This document shows positions 1 to 7,278 of a DNA stretch of 36,739 nucleotides, one piece after another. The notes under the pieces were generated by a model. It was not told the DNA's origin, made no database searches, and saw only the letters and a list, made by a program, of their open reading frames with translations. Origin of the DNA: Lachnospiraceae bacterium (GTDB lineage Bacteria; Bacillota; Clostridia; Lachnospirales; Lachnospiraceae); the NCBI GenBank assembly GCA_016284175.1, contig JAEEOJ010000050.1, positions 1-36,739 of the forward strand, written 5' to 3'. Position 1 is the stretch's first letter, and every line of letters starts with the position of its first letter. The translations under genes were made by a program, and so were the position numbers.

Positions 1-1022
1 TGCACTCTGCCGCTCGCCAATAGTACGTGGCTTGGATCAAGTGAGCCCGAAGTACATGCACTGCCTGATGAAGCAGCTATACCCTTATCGTCTAAAAGAA
101 GCAGAATGGATTCACCCTCAATTCCTTCAAAGCAGAAATTTACATTGCCCGGAAGACGCTTTAGGGCATCACCGTTTAATGCGGAATGTGAAATCTCGGA
201 AATACCTTCGATTAAGCGATTTCTCTTTGCTGTAACTGCTTTACCGTAAGTATCAAGATTTGCAACCGCATCCTCTAAGGCAACAGCCATTGCTGCGATG
301 CCCGGAACATTTTCGGTACCGGCTCTCTTGCCTTTTTCCTGAGCTCCGCCTTCTATAAGGTTAAATAATCTTATTCCTTTTCTTACATACAAAAATCCTA
401 CACCCTTAGGACCATGGAATTTATGTGCAGATGCTGAAAGCATATCGATATTGTCATCAACCACATTTACGGGAATATGTCCGATTGCCTGAACAGCATC
501 CGTATGGAAAGTTACACCGTGTTTCTTACAGACTTCGCCGATTTCACGAATGGGCTCGATTGTTCCGATTTCGTTATTGGCAAACATAATGGTTACAAGG
601 CATGTATCTTCTCTTATTGCATCCTCTACTTCTTTAGGATCGATAAGTCCGTTTTCATGTACATCAAGAAGTGAGATTTCGAAACCTTCTTTTTTAAGCT
701 TGTTTAATGTATGAAGTACTGCATGGTGTTCAAATGCTGATGAAATGATGTGTTTCTTTCCTGCCAGAGCGCCTGCTTTCGCTGCACTGTTAATTGCCTG
801 ATTATCCGACTCACTTCCGCCGGATGTGAAATATATCTCTTTGGGATTTGCTCCGATGGCGGTGGCAACCTTTGCTCTTGCCTCCTCCAAAACCTCCTTG
901 GACTTCTGTCCGAATTCATACAGACTCGAAGGATTGCCGTATGTATCTTTCATAAGCGAAACCATTGTTTCTATGGCTTTCTCACTCATTTTTGTTGTAG
1001 CTGCATTATCTGCATATATCAT
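1..1022 (-). CDS. nifS: Cysteine desulfurase, NifS/IscS class (3' end cut by window edge)
   Basis: PLP-dependent enzyme that takes sulfur from L-cysteine, giving alanine and an enzyme-bound persulfide for Fe-S cluster or thio-tRNA assembly in the cytosol. The frame is open to the window edge, giving 340 codons; the family is usually about 380-400 residues, so a short C-terminus is missing. It begins MIYADNAATT, the usual family opening. The PLP lysine lies in SAHKFHGPKG (Lys201), the conserved histidine region is SAFEHHAV, and the catalytic loop SSGSACTSG carries the persulfide cysteine (Cys323). The start at 1022 is preceded by AAAGGAG. It has its own promoter and is separated from the LytTR operon upstream by a terminator. 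nifU or mnmA often follows such a gene, but that would lie outside the window. Confidence 0.95.
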   Translation of the reverse strand, partial: MIYADNAATTKMSEKAIETMVSLMKDTYGNPSSLYEFGQKSKEVLEEARAKVATAIGANPKEIYFTSGGSESDNQAINSAAKAGALAGKKHIISSAFEHHAVLHTLNKLKKEGFEISLLDVHENGLIDPKEVEDAIREDTCLVTIMFANNEIGTIEPIREIGEVCKKHGVTFHTDAVQAIGHIPVNVVDDNIDMLSASAHKFHGPKGVGFLYVRKGIRLFNLIEGGAQEKGKRAGTENVPGIAAMAVALEDAVANLDTYGKAVTAKRNRLIEGISEISHSALNGDALKRLPGNVNFCFEGIEGESILLLLDDKGIAASSGSACTSGSLDPSHVLLASGRV

Positions 1023-1074
1023 GAACTGAATCTCCTTTCAGACTTTTGAAAATCATTTTTTCCTCGCCAAAAAG

Positions 1075-1103
1075 ATTTTATCCTTATTCACCTACTAAGT
1101 CAA
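1075..1103 (-). promoter_or_regulatory. Sigma-A type promoter of the cysteine desulfurase gene
   Basis: Read on the minus strand, TTGACT (1098-1103) and TAAAAT (1075-1080) are separated by exactly 17 bases. The promoter ends about 50 bases before the start codon. The -35 box sits inside an inverted repeat with arms ACCTA/TAGGT (about 1091-1109), which could be a regulator site. Confidence 0.75.
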
Positions 1104-1118
1104 TAGGTTTTTAATTCA

Positions 1119-1145
1119 AAATAAAAAGCCTTCTCGGACTTTTTA
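1119..1145 (-). terminator. Rho-independent terminator after the LytTR/DUF3021 operon
   Basis: On the minus strand AAAAAG, a bulged T and CC pair with GG and CTTTTT around a GAGAA loop, followed by a T-rich tail. It lies 15 bases past the end of the DUF3021 gene and just upstream of the next promoter, which fits termination of the three-gene operon. Confidence 0.6.
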
Positions 1146-1159
1146 TGTTTTTTATGAGC

Positions 1160-1603
1160 TTATTCGGCTGATTTTGCCTTATATTCGAGTACTTTCTTAG
1201 TGTAATCGTCGCCACGTTTTTTTAAGATAAAAAACTCAATTACAAGGCAGGTTATATAAGTTAATACCACTATCGCACCGAATATGCTCCATACAATTAT
1301 ATTTCCTTTGGTGGAGAACATTCCCATGAAATAAAACATTGCTATCTCAACAGGGATAAACAATATGTAAAACACCGTGAGGGAAACAATAAACCCTTTC
1401 TTCTGCATCATTTTTGTTAAAAAGCAGAATCCGAAGGTAAGCACTCCCCAAAGGCATAAAACAAATAATTTTAAAAGAAATGCAATTGATATAACATTAT
1501 TTCCAAGTGCCAGGGTTAAAACCACAGAGCATAATACCAGCCACGAAAATACAAACGATAATGCATTTCTTAAATATATTAAATAATCTTTCGTACTTCT
1601 CAT
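1160..1603 (-). CDS. DUF3021 family membrane protein
   Basis: Small integral membrane protein of 147 residues with four hydrophobic segments (roughly residues 11-33, 40-62, 72-95 and 102-127) and a charged C-terminal tail of the form KKRGDDYTKKVLEYK, the usual DUF3021 ending. DUF3021 proteins are typically encoded next to a LytTR regulator and are thought to modulate it from the membrane; the biochemical role is not established. Its start is one base past the stop of the LytTR gene, with an AAGGA ribosome site inside that gene's end, so the two are translationally linked. Family assignment is from topology, tail and neighbour. Confidence 0.75.
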   Translation of the reverse strand: MRSTKDYLIYLRNALSFVFSWLVLCSVVLTLALGNNVISIAFLLKLFVLCLWGVLTFGFCFLTKMMQKKGFIVSLTVFYILFIPVEIAMFYFMGMFSTKGNIIVWSIFGAIVVLTYITCLVIEFFILKKRGDDYTKKVLEYKAKSAE

Positions 1604-1604
1604 A

Positions 1605-2048
1605 TCAGTTCCTTATTCCGAGCAGCTTCTTAAGATCCGTCGCGTATCGCCTTGAAATAACCACCACTTCTCCGTTTGAAAGCGTTGCAAGTATGTTTCT
1701 GGTTATTTCAGGCTTAAGCTTTACCACTTTGTTAATATTGATAATCACCGATTTTGAGCATCTGAAATAATCTCTGTTATCAAGTATTTCCTCGAGCTCA
1801 TAGAGTCTTTTATCCGTGCTTAAAACCTTATCCTCGGTATAAATAAAAGTCTTTTTATCCACGGATTCAATGTAGAAAATATCATTCGGCGAAACAATAT
1901 ATGTATTACCGTCTTCCAAACCGGAAATACCGGTCTGGAAATTTTCTATATGTCTCTTAAGCCTGTTAACTTCATTAGTAATATCCTTACAATGAATTTC
2001 GACATTAATTGATTCACTTTTATGATCGTTAATTATCTCAACTCTCAA
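1605..2048 (-). CDS. LytTR-family DNA-binding transcriptional regulator
   Basis: A 147-residue protein with an N-terminal region of about 47 residues and a C-terminal LytTR domain (about 48-147). Recognisable parts are the NDIFYIESVDKKTFIYT strand region, the LYELEEIL helix, FRCSKSVIININKV and the closing SRRYATDLKKLL. It has no receiver domain, so it is a stand-alone LytTR regulator rather than a two-component response regulator. It overlaps the upstream membrane protein gene by 4 bases (ATGA), indicating translational coupling. LytTR domains bind pairs of direct repeats one to two helical turns apart; such a pair sits upstream of this operon's promoter, so autoregulation is likely but inferred. 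Confidence 0.9.
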   Translation of the reverse strand: MRVEIINDHKSESINVEIHCKDITNEVNRLKRHIENFQTGISGLEDGNTYIVSPNDIFYIESVDKKTFIYTEDKVLSTDKRLYELEEILDNRDYFRCSKSVIININKVVKLKPEITRNILATLSNGEVVVISRRYATDLKKLLGIRN

Positions 2049-2617
2049 TTAAGTATTTTTTCCTTTCGGGCGTTGATAAAGAGTAATACTACAAGTATTA
2101 TCTGCATGATTATTATAAAAGCAGCAATTCCGATATTTCCGAATAAAATTGATGCAAACATTGCGCCGACTGCTTCGATTATTGAAATCACCGTATATGC
2201 CTTGCAGTTATATACCCAGGCGAACGGCAAAAGGTGTGCCCCGAAGATGATGGCATACATCAAAAGCATTGCCTGAGGTAAGAATGTGCAGGCCAGCATT
2301 GCTATCGGAAGATAAAGGTTCTGATTCATCGTGCATAAGAAGCCGAGCTTGCTGACAGGGTTTTTCGTTTTCTTAAAGATCTTGGCTTTAAGTACGAGCG
2401 AGAAAAGAATCGCTATCGGCATCATAAAAGCAGAACTTATAAATGTTAAAAGATTTGCGTTCTGAAAAGATGTGGCAAAAATCTGTGCTCCTAAAACCAG
2501 TCCCCAGACTATAACCGATGACATCATGTAAGGCAGACCGTTTTTCTGTAAATCCTTTGCCTCTCTTCTTAATTCATCAATGTTGTTAACGTTACCTGAA
2601 AGTCTTAATGTATCCAT
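2045..2617 (-). CDS. Six-segment membrane protein, DUF7010-like, first gene of the LytTR operon
   Basis: A 190-residue protein with a short cytoplasmic N-terminus (about 30 residues, including a charged DELRREAKDLQKNGLPY stretch) and about six hydrophobic segments. The N-terminal pattern (amphipathic helix, then NGLPYMMSSVIVWGL) resembles the DUF7010 family as I remember it; this could not be checked. It shows no transporter or enzyme motif. As first gene after the promoter it may be the target or membrane sensor of the LytTR/DUF3021 pair, which is inference from position. The start at 2617 has a strong AAGGAGGA site. Confidence 0.6.
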   Translation of the reverse strand: MDTLRLSGNVNNIDELRREAKDLQKNGLPYMMSSVIVWGLVLGAQIFATSFQNANLLTFISSAFMMPIAILFSLVLKAKIFKKTKNPVSKLGFLCTMNQNLYLPIAMLACTFLPQAMLLMYAIIFGAHLLPFAWVYNCKAYTVISIIEAVGAMFASILFGNIGIAAFIIIMQIILVVLLFINARKEKILN

Positions 2618-2650
2618 GTTGAATCCTCCTTAGATGTTCTGTATGAGCAC

Positions 2651-2679
2651 ATCTTACAGGGGGATAAAACTGATATCAA
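2651..2679 (-). promoter_or_regulatory. Promoter of the LytTR operon
   Basis: Minus strand TTGATA (2674-2679), 17-base spacer, TAAGAT (2651-2656). Transcription would start around 2644, giving a leader of about 25 bases that contains the ribosome site of the first gene. Confidence 0.75.
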
Positions 2680-2688
2680 TACTTCAGA

Positions 2689-2717
2689 TACCAAGCGGTA
2701 CAAAGGGTATTACCAAG
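2689..2717 (-). promoter_or_regulatory. Direct repeat pair upstream of the -35 box, likely LytTR operator
   Basis: Minus strand CTTGGTA occurs at 2711-2717 and again at 2689-2695, exactly 22 bases apart (two helical turns). The nearer copy ends about 10 bases before the -35 box. LytTR regulators characteristically bind two ~9-bp direct repeats separated by 12-13 bases, which is this spacing, and the position suits an activator. Confidence 0.55.
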
Positions 2718-2732
2718 TTGCCAAAAATGTTA

Positions 2733-3383
2733 TTAAAGTAGGATTTTAAGCAAATCTTCCGGTGTATCGGCGATGGTTTTTACACCGTATTCTTCTAACT
2801 TTTCTCTGCCTCTGAAGCCCCATGATACACCTATAAAATCCATCTCGGAATTAATTGATGTTTCCATATCGACATTTGAATCTCCGATGTATACGGCTTC
2901 TTCAGTCTTTATATCCATACGGTTTAATATTTCATCCACCATATCTCTTGCAGGCTTTAATGCAAAGCCTTTGGTTTCTCCCATTGCACAGTCAAAGCAG
3001 TCTGTAAAATACTTCTCTGCGAGCTTCTGAACGCCTATATCGGCTTTATTTGAAACCACGGCCGTTTTAATGCCCTCTGCTTTAAGTTTCTTTATAACAT
3101 CGACTATTCCGTCGTACGGTCTTGTTTTAATTTCATTATGGTCTTTATAGTATGTAAAAAGATCATTGTATACAGCCATTACTGTCTCTTCATCCGTACC
3201 TTCCGGAGTGGCTCTTTTAGCTTCCATGTAAAGGCCGTTTCCGACAATGGTTCTGACATAATCCAAAGTCAGTTCAGGAAAGCCGTTCTTCCTTAAAGCA
3301 TAATTGGTCGAATCGGTTAAATCCCCTAAGGTATCAAGGATTGTACCGTCCATATCGAATATTGCAAGTTTATATTTTTTCAC
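2733..3383 (-). CDS. HAD-superfamily phosphatase, phosphoglycolate phosphatase-like
   Basis: A 216-residue cytosolic HAD hydrolase. Motif I is FDMDGTILDT (nucleophile Asp10, acid Asp12), the cap domain is the alpha-helical C1 type (about 18-85), motif II is VVSNK, motif III is around GFALKPAR (Lys), and motif IV is VYIGDSNVDMETS. This arrangement is that of Gph/PGP-like phosphatases acting on small phosphate esters; the true substrate cannot be read from sequence. The start is GTG at 3383 with GGAG seven bases upstream. It is the last gene of the long minus-strand run, 18 bases after the nitroreductase gene. Confidence 0.85.
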   Translation of the reverse strand: MKKYKLAIFDMDGTILDTLGDLTDSTNYALRKNGFPELTLDYVRTIVGNGLYMEAKRATPEGTDEETVMAVYNDLFTYYKDHNEIKTRPYDGIVDVIKKLKAEGIKTAVVSNKADIGVQKLAEKYFTDCFDCAMGETKGFALKPARDMVDEILNRMDIKTEEAVYIGDSNVDMETSINSEMDFIGVSWGFRGREKLEEYGVKTIADTPEDLLKILL

Positions 3384-3401
3384 GTCTTTTCTCCGTTTCG
3401 A

Positions 3402-4064
3402 TTATAGAACTTTTCTTCCCGAAGCAGCTTCAAAATTGTATTTTACAATTCCGAGATCAATCTTCGTCATTGCTCCGCCTTTGGAAGTAATCTTTGCATT
3501 ATCGCCGTCAAGCGTAATCACAAATTTCTGCTGATTAAGAGCCGTAGGCGCCTTTAAAGCACCATCAACGCCTTCATTAAACCATTCGGGTGCCGTGCTT
3601 AAATCAGCCTTACAAAGCTTCTCAACAGGCTTTGATTTGTGAGCCTGACCCTGATTCTCGCCGTATCCTATGGAAATAACGCATAAAAGCTTCTCGTCTT
3701 TTCCGACCCGGGCTTTGCATTTTTTCTTGCTGAAAGTTCCCGCAACCCAGCATGTGTTAAGACCCATTGTCTGCGCCTTAAGAACTATTTCTTCTCCGAA
3801 ATAACCAATTGCTTCATCAAGATTCGGATATTGTTTGTTTCCGACCATGGCTATATAGTTTTGAACATTGGTAAATTTACCGTAATGCGCCAGAAACGAA
3901 TCAAAGCATTCCGGATCGTTTACTATAAACTGTAAATCCAGACCGTTTTCATCACTTATATTTTCGATAAATTCTCTTAATTCTTTTTCCGTTTCCTTTT
4001 CAATCGGTATATTTTTATACTGTCTGACAGAATGTCTTTCGTTAACTGCTTCTTTTATGGTCAT
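3402..4064 (-). CDS. Nitroreductase-family FMN protein (TM1586-like)
   Basis: A 220-residue protein opening with MTIKEAVNERHSVRQYKNIPI, the classic nitroreductase start in which the Arg-His-Ser-Val-Arg region contacts FMN phosphate. The rest (EIVLKAQTMGLNTCWVAGTFSKKK, then VISIGYGENQ and APTALNQQKFVI) matches the 'putative TM nitroreductase' branch, in which two half-domains are fused in one chain. These enzymes reduce nitro compounds, quinones or enones with NAD(P)H; the natural substrate is unknown. A strong AAAGGAG site precedes the start. It lies 23 bases after the lipoprotein gene and may be only loosely related to the biosynthetic genes upstream. Confidence 0.85.
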   Translation of the reverse strand: MTIKEAVNERHSVRQYKNIPIEKETEKELREFIENISDENGLDLQFIVNDPECFDSFLAHYGKFTNVQNYIAMVGNKQYPNLDEAIGYFGEEIVLKAQTMGLNTCWVAGTFSKKKCKARVGKDEKLLCVISIGYGENQGQAHKSKPVEKLCKADLSTAPEWFNEGVDGALKAPTALNQQKFVITLDGDNAKITSKGGAMTKIDLGIVKYNFEAASGRKVL

Positions 4065-4087
4065 ATCCTTTTCTCCTTTTAAAATAA

Positions 4088-5560
4088 TCAGGGAGCGTAT
4101 GTACTTAACGCATCATAATAATGCTTGATAACACTTTTCGAATCTTTATCCGTATACATATCATCAACCGAAATATCGGTAAATGTGTAACTCTCCCATT
4201 TTGAATTTAACTCTTCGTATTTGTCACGGTTAATCAGACAATCGTTTAAAGAATATTTATTATCCTGCGTGCAGACATATTTTTGCATTGATAAAACATC
4301 ATATCTGTTGTACAGATAATAATTTTCAACCTGATTACCGTTTTCTTCATTCTTCTCGCAGATTATCCTGTTGTATGCAGCGTAGGATATATCTCCTTCA
4401 AATCCGGAATGGTTTACCTCATAAGCATACTTTGAAATACCAATATCCGAATCCATGTAAACACTCGCTTTGTATATAAATATCTTGTCTTTCAGGCCGA
4501 CAAGCATTTCAGGCATATTGTCACCGTCAAGAAATACAAAGGTATACATTGCTTCCGGTTTTTTAAGATCCATTGCATCTGCAAATGCCTCTGAAGCCGC
4601 TTTTAGATATGAGTCATCATATTCCTTATAATAATCCTCATATTCGTATTCATTATATGTGAATTCATAATTTCCTTCTGTAGGAATCAGAGCATTAAGC
4701 GTATTAACATCCAGATCTTTTCTGTCATTAAAAAGAAAATCAAAACATGAGAGATAGTCATTAAGGGTCTCATAATCGGTTTCGATGTGATTCACGAAAC
4801 AAACCGCACTATCTTCGTCTTCCGAAATATCTCTTGCAAAAGAGGCAACCAGTTCGAACTTATTGTCTTGATTGATTGTCACATAATATGTGTAATAATA
4901 CGAATCGTTTAATTTCCATTCGGAATAATTTAAAAGTTTATCTTTTTCGGAATAATAAAGTGTTGTCCCGTACTGTGAATAGAAACTTCCGATTTCAACT
5001 ACTTCCGACTTATCAAAATCATATGTGCAAAAATGATATTCGATTGAGAAAGTCTGAGTGGGATCGCCTGAATATGCGGCATAAACAAGTTCCGGCAGAT
5101 TATCGTTGGTAAGGCTCATAAAAGAAAATTTAACAACCCAGCCCATATCGGATAATTCTTCCAAAGTCGAAAAATAAGCTTCGGAAGCCGCGAGCAGTTT
5201 TTCATCAGGATATATTATTTCCTTATTTTTTTCTTTAAAATCATTACTTGAGAAATATTCCAGTTTTTCAAAATCATCCGGTACAACAAAGTTCATCAAA
5301 GAAGACTCGTATGTTTCCGAATATCCTGAATCGATGATTTCTACCGGCGGTTCTTCAGGTAAATCTGCAGGTTTGGAGATATGCGCGTGATATACTCCGC
5401 CATCTTTCCCGTCATAATTAATCTCTACGTTACCCGGCAGTTCACAGGCGCAGAATACAAATGCCGCGCCTGCTGCCAGAAACCCCGCCAATAATCTTTT
5501 TAATACAGTTTTTTGTTTTGATCCGTTTTTAATCATATTTTTTATCCATTTAAAGTTCAT
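4088..5560 (-). CDS. Putative lipoprotein with two related acidic Tyr-rich modules
   Basis: A 490-residue exported protein. The N-terminus has a long basic stretch (residues 1-22) and a hydrophobic core (23-36) ending in VFCAC, a plausible lipobox with Cys39 as lipidated residue, so it is probably anchored on the outer face of the membrane. The mature part is acidic and rich in Tyr, Asp and Glu. It has two modules about 198 residues apart: each starts with an AASEAY/AASEAF helix and continues to a D-x-N-x-P-E-L/M motif (TNDNLPEL near 151, DGDNMPEM near 345) resembling Ca-binding-like repeats of Firmicute surface proteins. No enzyme motif is seen. It overlaps the preceding gene by 11 bases with no clear ribosome site, so it is probably translated by coupling; an in-frame ATG at 5536 is an alternative start. 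Confidence 0.7.
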   Translation of the reverse strand: MNFKWIKNMIKNGSKQKTVLKRLLAGFLAAGAAFVFCACELPGNVEINYDGKDGGVYHAHISKPADLPEEPPVEIIDSGYSETYESSLMNFVVPDDFEKLEYFSSNDFKEKNKEIIYPDEKLLAASEAYFSTLEELSDMGWVVKFSFMSLTNDNLPELVYAAYSGDPTQTFSIEYHFCTYDFDKSEVVEIGSFYSQYGTTLYYSEKDKLLNYSEWKLNDSYYYTYYVTINQDNKFELVASFARDISEDEDSAVCFVNHIETDYETLNDYLSCFDFLFNDRKDLDVNTLNALIPTEGNYEFTYNEYEYEDYYKEYDDSYLKAASEAFADAMDLKKPEAMYTFVFLDGDNMPEMLVGLKDKIFIYKASVYMDSDIGISKYAYEVNHSGFEGDISYAAYNRIICEKNEENGNQVENYYLYNRYDVLSMQKYVCTQDNKYSLNDCLINRDKYEELNSKWESYTFTDISVDDMYTDKDSKSVIKHYYDALSTYAP

Positions 5561-6446
5561 AGAGAACCGATTCGTCTATTTCGGAAACCTTCGAAAAACC
5601 TGTGGCACTCATCACAAAGCGAAGTTCCTTGCCAACGCTTTCGATATATTCTTTTACGCCCGCCACACCGTCCTTTTCAAGGAAAGGAATCATGGAACGT
5701 CCGACTGCTGCCGCATCTGCACCGAGAGCAAGTGCCTTAAACACATCAGAACCGCTCGTAATGCCGCAGTCTACTATTATGGCGATGTCCTTTCCCTTAA
5801 GTTCTTCTTTTATGTCCTGAAGCACCATCATGGGCGGTACGGCATAAGGAAGTCTTCCGTGGTGATGGCTTACGATAATGCCCTTTGCTCCTATCTCCGA
5901 ACATTTAATTGCATCAGCAACGCTCAATACTCCTTTTACGATAAAAGGAATCTTGACCGACTCAACATATGAACGAAGCATATCCGATGTCTGTGCAGCC
6001 ATCTCTTCGCCCATAACGATATCGTAGCCCGTAGTACCGAAGATATGGTCTATATCCATTCCGACACCAAATGCCCCTGCCGCCTCTGCATACTGAAGCT
6101 GGTCTCTGACTTTACCGTTATCCGCATAAGGTTTTACGATTCTTACGGTCTTTGCGCCGGTATCCATAATTTTCTGGAACAAATCGTTTTCCATCATACC
6201 GCAGAAGTTAAGAATATTGCATTCCTTTGCTGCGATTGAATATTCTTCAAGTCCGGTCAAGTCTCTTCCGTTAAAAGCGCCCAGATGCGAAAACGCAGGC
6301 ATCATAACGGGCATTGAAAACTCTTCACCGAAAATCGTTGTACTTATATCTGCTTTTACCGAATCAATCAGTCTCTGCTCGAAGAGAATCGAGTCCATAT
6401 ATCTTTCATTTATTTCATTTGCATCAGACAGTCTTGTATAAGCCAT
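5550..6446 (-). CDS. FMN-dependent alpha-hydroxy acid dehydrogenase/oxidase family protein
   Basis: A 298-residue TIM-barrel flavoprotein of the lactate oxidase/glycolate oxidase/lactate dehydrogenase family, which oxidises 2-hydroxy acids to 2-oxo acids. Visible landmarks are MPVMMPAFSHLGAF (FMN-binding start), FIVKGVLSVADAIKCSEIGAKGIIVSHHHGR (Lys plus the catalytic His-Gly-Arg block, normally SNHGGR), IIVDCGITSGSDVFKALALGADAAAVGR (phosphate-binding end). The family is usually about 350 residues; this one is short at the N-terminus, as in other clostridial members. The normal second Gly of SNHGGR is altered (SHHHGR), so substrate range may differ. It overlaps the TIM-barrel gene by 23 bases and has an AGGAGG ribosome site. 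Confidence 0.85.
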   Translation of the reverse strand: MAYTRLSDANEINERYMDSILFEQRLIDSVKADISTTIFGEEFSMPVMMPAFSHLGAFNGRDLTGLEEYSIAAKECNILNFCGMMENDLFQKIMDTGAKTVRIVKPYADNGKVRDQLQYAEAAGAFGVGMDIDHIFGTTGYDIVMGEEMAAQTSDMLRSYVESVKIPFIVKGVLSVADAIKCSEIGAKGIIVSHHHGRLPYAVPPMMVLQDIKEELKGKDIAIIVDCGITSGSDVFKALALGADAAAVGRSMIPFLEKDGVAGVKEYIESVGKELRFVMSATGFSKVSEIDESVLYEL

Positions 6447-7257
6447 GTAACTCCTCCTCTAAATACGCCAGATATCTGTAATACTCTTCATCCGAATTAA
6501 GATGCTCCAAAATCATTGGCATATCCGGATTTATATCATTCATTTTCGAAACATAATAACGGATTGGATATTCACCTTCGCTCGGAGCACACTCCTCTAC
6601 CTGGAAGGTGTACTTAGGTATAAAATGAATGTCTTTTATGTGGCAGCTTCGAATTCTACCTCCTAAAAGACTGGCACATTCATCAATAAATTCCTCGGGT
6701 CTGAAGTATCTGTCCGCAGAATTGGTCATATTGATGATATCCATATGGACCGCAAATCTGTCACGTTCAACTTCATCAATCAGTTTCAGATATTCTTTGG
6801 GCCCCGTCGGAAACATCCAGGGCATCGGCTCAAGCGTAAAATAAGTATTCTTTATATCCGCTCTGTCTATGATTTCCTGCACCATTTTAACAACCTGTTT
6901 CCATGCATCCTTGGTAAGGTTTTCCTTATAACCTCCGTCCCATACAGGTCCTAAAGCGCCTGAAACATTTACGGCACATCTTGCATTAAGAAAGTCCGCT
7001 AGCCGCAGCTGGTTTACACAGTAATCCATATTGCGTTTTCTCTCCTCAGGATCTAAAGATAACGCATTTCTCCATATGCCTACCTCTGCTATCATAAGTC
7101 CGAACTTTTCTGCGGCATATTTATATTCAATTATTTTTTCATCAGGATCGTTACACGATAGTGGAAAAACTACCGCAGCGCATCCTAACGCAGCCTGATT
7201 TTTTGCCCATTCCTCCGCCGTGCTGTGTTTAAGCGGAGAAGAAGTTCCAAGTCTCAT
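6424..7257 (-). CDS. Sugar phosphate isomerase/epimerase-like TIM barrel
   Basis: A 277-residue protein of the xylose-isomerase-like/AP endonuclease family 2 TIM-barrel group. It starts MRLGTSSPLKHSTAEEWA and contains the metal-ligand positions expected for the family: a Glu in YFTLEPMPW, Asp/His in FAVHMDIINM, His in IRSCHIKDIHF, and a Glu in PMILEHLNSDEEYYR. Such proteins isomerise or epimerise sugars, inositol derivatives or sugar acids using a divalent metal. The substrate is not predictable. It is translated with the hydroxy-acid dehydrogenase gene (23-base overlap), so the two may act in sequence on a polyol or hydroxy acid. The start has a GAGGGGG site. Confidence 0.8.
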   Translation of the reverse strand: MRLGTSSPLKHSTAEEWAKNQAALGCAAVVFPLSCNDPDEKIIEYKYAAEKFGLMIAEVGIWRNALSLDPEERKRNMDYCVNQLRLADFLNARCAVNVSGALGPVWDGGYKENLTKDAWKQVVKMVQEIIDRADIKNTYFTLEPMPWMFPTGPKEYLKLIDEVERDRFAVHMDIINMTNSADRYFRPEEFIDECASLLGGRIRSCHIKDIHFIPKYTFQVEECAPSEGEYPIRYYVSKMNDINPDMPMILEHLNSDEEYYRYLAYLEEELHGLYKTV

Positions 7258-7278
7258 TTAATCCCCCTCATTATTCAT

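Noticed and set aside
1160..2617. Two-component system
   Set aside because: The regulator has no receiver domain and no histidine kinase is present.
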